From JANXSD01 sp038206385 (GTDB taxonomy: Bacteria; Bacteroidota; Bacteroidia; AKYH767-A; OLB10), in contig JBBRAW010000082.1 of assembly GCA_038206385.1 (NCBI GenBank), forward strand, positions 1 through 16,484: 16,484 nucleotides of DNA, written 5' to 3'. The position numbers and the translations under genes are program-made. How positions within the stretch are numbered: position 1 is the stretch's first letter; every line of letters begins with the position of its first letter. Positions 14,730-16,484 of this stretch are shown here, piece after piece. The notes under the pieces are model-generated. The model worked only from the letters and a program-made list of their open reading frames with translations, was not told the origin of the DNA and did no database searches.

Positions 14730-16205
14730 TTATTTTTCGCTAGTTGTAACACTATTTTTTTTCTTTGTGAGGTAATAAAAGGGAATTCCTAACGATACTA
14801 TCAATAATCCACTCCAAGTGTTTTGTGGTTTTGTGATTAATAAAATAATACAAATTGTAAGTGCAATTGCGATGTATAAAAACGGAAGAATAGGATAAGC
14901 AATTACCTTATAAGGACGATCTGCATTTGGTTCTCTTTTGCGTAAGATAAATAAACCAGCTATTGTTACAATATAAAATAGGAGAGATGCAAATGTTACA
15001 TAATCTAATAAATCACCATAGGTTCCTGATAAGCATAATACACTAGCCCAAATAGCTTGCATCACTAAAGCAAATCCTGGAACATCATTTTTATTGAGCG
15101 TTGAAGCACGTTTAAAAAACAAACCCTCTTTCGCCATCGCATAATATACACGTGCTCCTGATAGAATAATTCCATTGTTACATCCAAATGTAGAAATCAT
15201 AATCAGTATTGCCATAAAGTACACAGAACTATTACCAAGAATTCCTGATGCAGCAGCTGTAGCAACACGATCATTATTTGCGAACTGAATTCCTTGTCCG
15301 ATAACATCATGTGCAGTTGCAACACCATGTAGCGGTAACAAACCGAGATATGCAACATTTACTAAACAATACAACACGGTTACTATTGATGTTCCAATTA
15401 ATAAACTTAATGGAATATTTTTCTTTGGATCACGAATTTCTCCTGCAATAAATGTTACGTTATTCCACGCATCACTTGAAAATAGTGAACCGATAACAGC
15501 AGTTCCTAAGGCTAGGATTAATGCAACACCATAAACAGGTTGTGACGTCCATTCACCAGTAGTAGTTTTACTAATTTGAATGGCATCCCATGGATGAGCG
15601 AAATTTAGTGAAAACCAATTTTGATTTAAGCCAACATAAATCCCGGCTGTAATTAATAATAAAAGTGATAATAATTTCGCTGTTGTAAAAACTGTTTGTA
15701 TTCGTTTTCCATTATTGATTCCTTTGCTATTGATCCACGTAAGTAAAATGATACTTATGATTGCAAAAACTTGGGCTGTAGAAATTTTAAAATTTCCAAG
15801 ATGAATTGCTACAACATCCACACTAATAAATGGGAAAAAGACACCAGTATATTTAGCAAAAGCAACCGCAACAGCAGCTATTACTCCAGTTTGAATTACG
15901 GTGAAAACAGTCCATCCATAAAGAAAGGAAACTAAGTCGCCCCATGCTCTTTGTATGTAAACAAATTGCCCTCCTGCCTTTGGCATCATGCCAGCGAGTT
16001 CGCCGAAACTTAGCGCAGCCATCACAGTAATTAATCCACTAAGTACCCACAGAAAAAGTAGCCATCCAGTGCTTCCAACATTCCGACTCATATCGGCACT
16101 CACGATAAAAATACCAGAGCCGATCATAGAACCTGCGACTAGCATTGTAGCATCCCATAATCCTAATCTTCGTTGAAGCTGATGCACAGTTCCTGTTTCC
16201 TGCAT
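14730..16205 (-). CDS. APC-superfamily amino-acid permease
   Basis: A 491-residue inner-membrane transporter with about 12 hydrophobic segments. The first helix carries GSMIGSGIF (residues 25-33), the glycine-rich substrate-binding break typical of the APC fold. It is followed by FGELAGMMPKAGGQFVYIQRAWGD (67-90), the pattern seen in LAT / SteT-type amino-acid exchangers. The C-terminal tail is short and basic (LTKKKNSVTTSEK). The exact substrate cannot be read from the sequence. It starts one base after the stop of a second permease gene upstream, so they are co-transcribed. It is convergent with rnc, with only 14 bases between their stops. Confidence 0.92.
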   Translation of the reverse strand: MQETGTVHQLQRRLGLWDATMLVAGSMIGSGIFIVSADMSRNVGSTGWLLFLWVLSGLITVMAALSFGELAGMMPKAGGQFVYIQRAWGDLVSFLYGWTVFTVIQTGVIAAVAVAFAKYTGVFFPFISVDVVAIHLGNFKISTAQVFAIISIILLTWINSKGINNGKRIQTVFTTAKLLSLLLLITAGIYVGLNQNWFSLNFAHPWDAIQISKTTTGEWTSQPVYGVALILALGTAVIGSLFSSDAWNNVTFIAGEIRDPKKNIPLSLLIGTSIVTVLYCLVNVAYLGLLPLHGVATAHDVIGQGIQFANNDRVATAAASGILGNSSVYFMAILIMISTFGCNNGIILSGARVYYAMAKEGLFFKRASTLNKNDVPGFALVMQAIWASVLCLSGTYGDLLDYVTFASLLFYIVTIAGLFILRKREPNADRPYKVIAYPILPFLYIAIALTICIILLITKPQNTWSGLLIVSLGIPFYYLTKKKNSVTTSEK

Positions 16206-16206
16206 A

Positions 16207-16484
16207 TTAGGATGGATTGTTGATCTTGCTATTCTTTACGCTATAAGTGAAGTAAATAATTATTCCGATGATCATCCAAACAATTAATCGGATCCAAGTA
16301 TCACCTGGTAAGAAACACATCAAATAAAGTGAACTTACTACACCAAGTATTGGAACGATAGGGAATAAAGGAGTTTTAAATGGACGTTTTAATTCTGGTC
16401 GTTTATATCGTAATACAAGAATGCCACCACAAACAATTACGAAAGCGAGCAACGTTCCAATGGAAACCAACTCTCCTAATAATC
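16207..16484 (-). CDS. Amino-acid permease, CAT-like, C-terminal part only
   Basis: The frame runs in from the right edge with no start in the window. The visible 91 or so residues read ..LLGELVSIGTLLAFVIVCGG, then LVLRYKRPELKRPFKTPLFP, then two membrane segments and a short tail ending SKINNPS. The pattern GTLLAF...LRxxRPxLxRPFKxP is that of the CAT (cationic amino-acid transporter) branch of the APC superfamily, such as YfnA. It is followed after one base by the second permease gene. The substrate is unknown. Confidence 0.87.
   Translation of the reverse strand, partial: LLGELVSIGTLLAFVIVCGGILVLRYKRPELKRPFKTPLFPIVPILGVVSSLYLMCFLPGDTWIRLIVWMIIGIIIYFTYSVKNSKINNPS

Noticed and set aside
1..16484. 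CRISPR arrays, insertion sequences, tRNA or rRNA genes
   Set aside because: Scanned by eye on both strands in the gaps. No regularly spaced repeats, transposase-like frames or cloverleaf patterns were seen.

Overview
The window looks like chromosomal DNA of an AT-rich member of the Bacteroidota. Four things point there: a C-terminal type IX secretion (T9SS) sorting domain on a large secreted protein, a class Ia ribonucleotide reductase of the eukaryote-like type, an acpP-fabF-rnc block, and promoter elements of the TTG / TAnnTTTG type in front of genes that mostly lack a strong Shine-Dalgarno sequence. I cannot name the genus. No tRNA, rRNA, CRISPR array or insertion sequence was found. Both ends of the window cut a gene.

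Left part, minus strand: nrdA (its C-terminus lies beyond the left edge) sits behind a long leader (1806-2271) rich in inverted repeats. Upstream of that come a large BNR/sortilin-type beta-propeller protein exported by T9SS, a Qnr-like pentapeptide-repeat protein, and a hypothetical protein of 243 residues.

Centre, plus strand: three tightly packed genes form a likely envelope operon. They encode an OmpA-family lipoprotein with a long coiled coil, a secreted repeat protein of unknown function, and a Wzi/RemB-like outer-membrane barrel. The convergent gene is purN. Between the operon and purN lies a 322-base gap with a tandem palindrome. Then come two small paralogous secreted Ala/Lys/Pro-rich proteins, each closed by a strong hairpin terminator.

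Right part: acpP, fabF and rnc run in close succession on the plus strand (fatty-acid synthesis and double-stranded RNA processing). Two APC-superfamily amino-acid permeases follow on the minus strand, one base apart; the upstream one is cut by the right edge.

Most of this is ordinary core and envelope gene content. The points most worth a second look are the structured nrdA leader, the OmpA / repeat protein / Wzi-like operon, the paired small secreted proteins, and the fabF-rnc junction, where rnc starts at TTG in the same frame as fabF, two codons after its stop codon begins.
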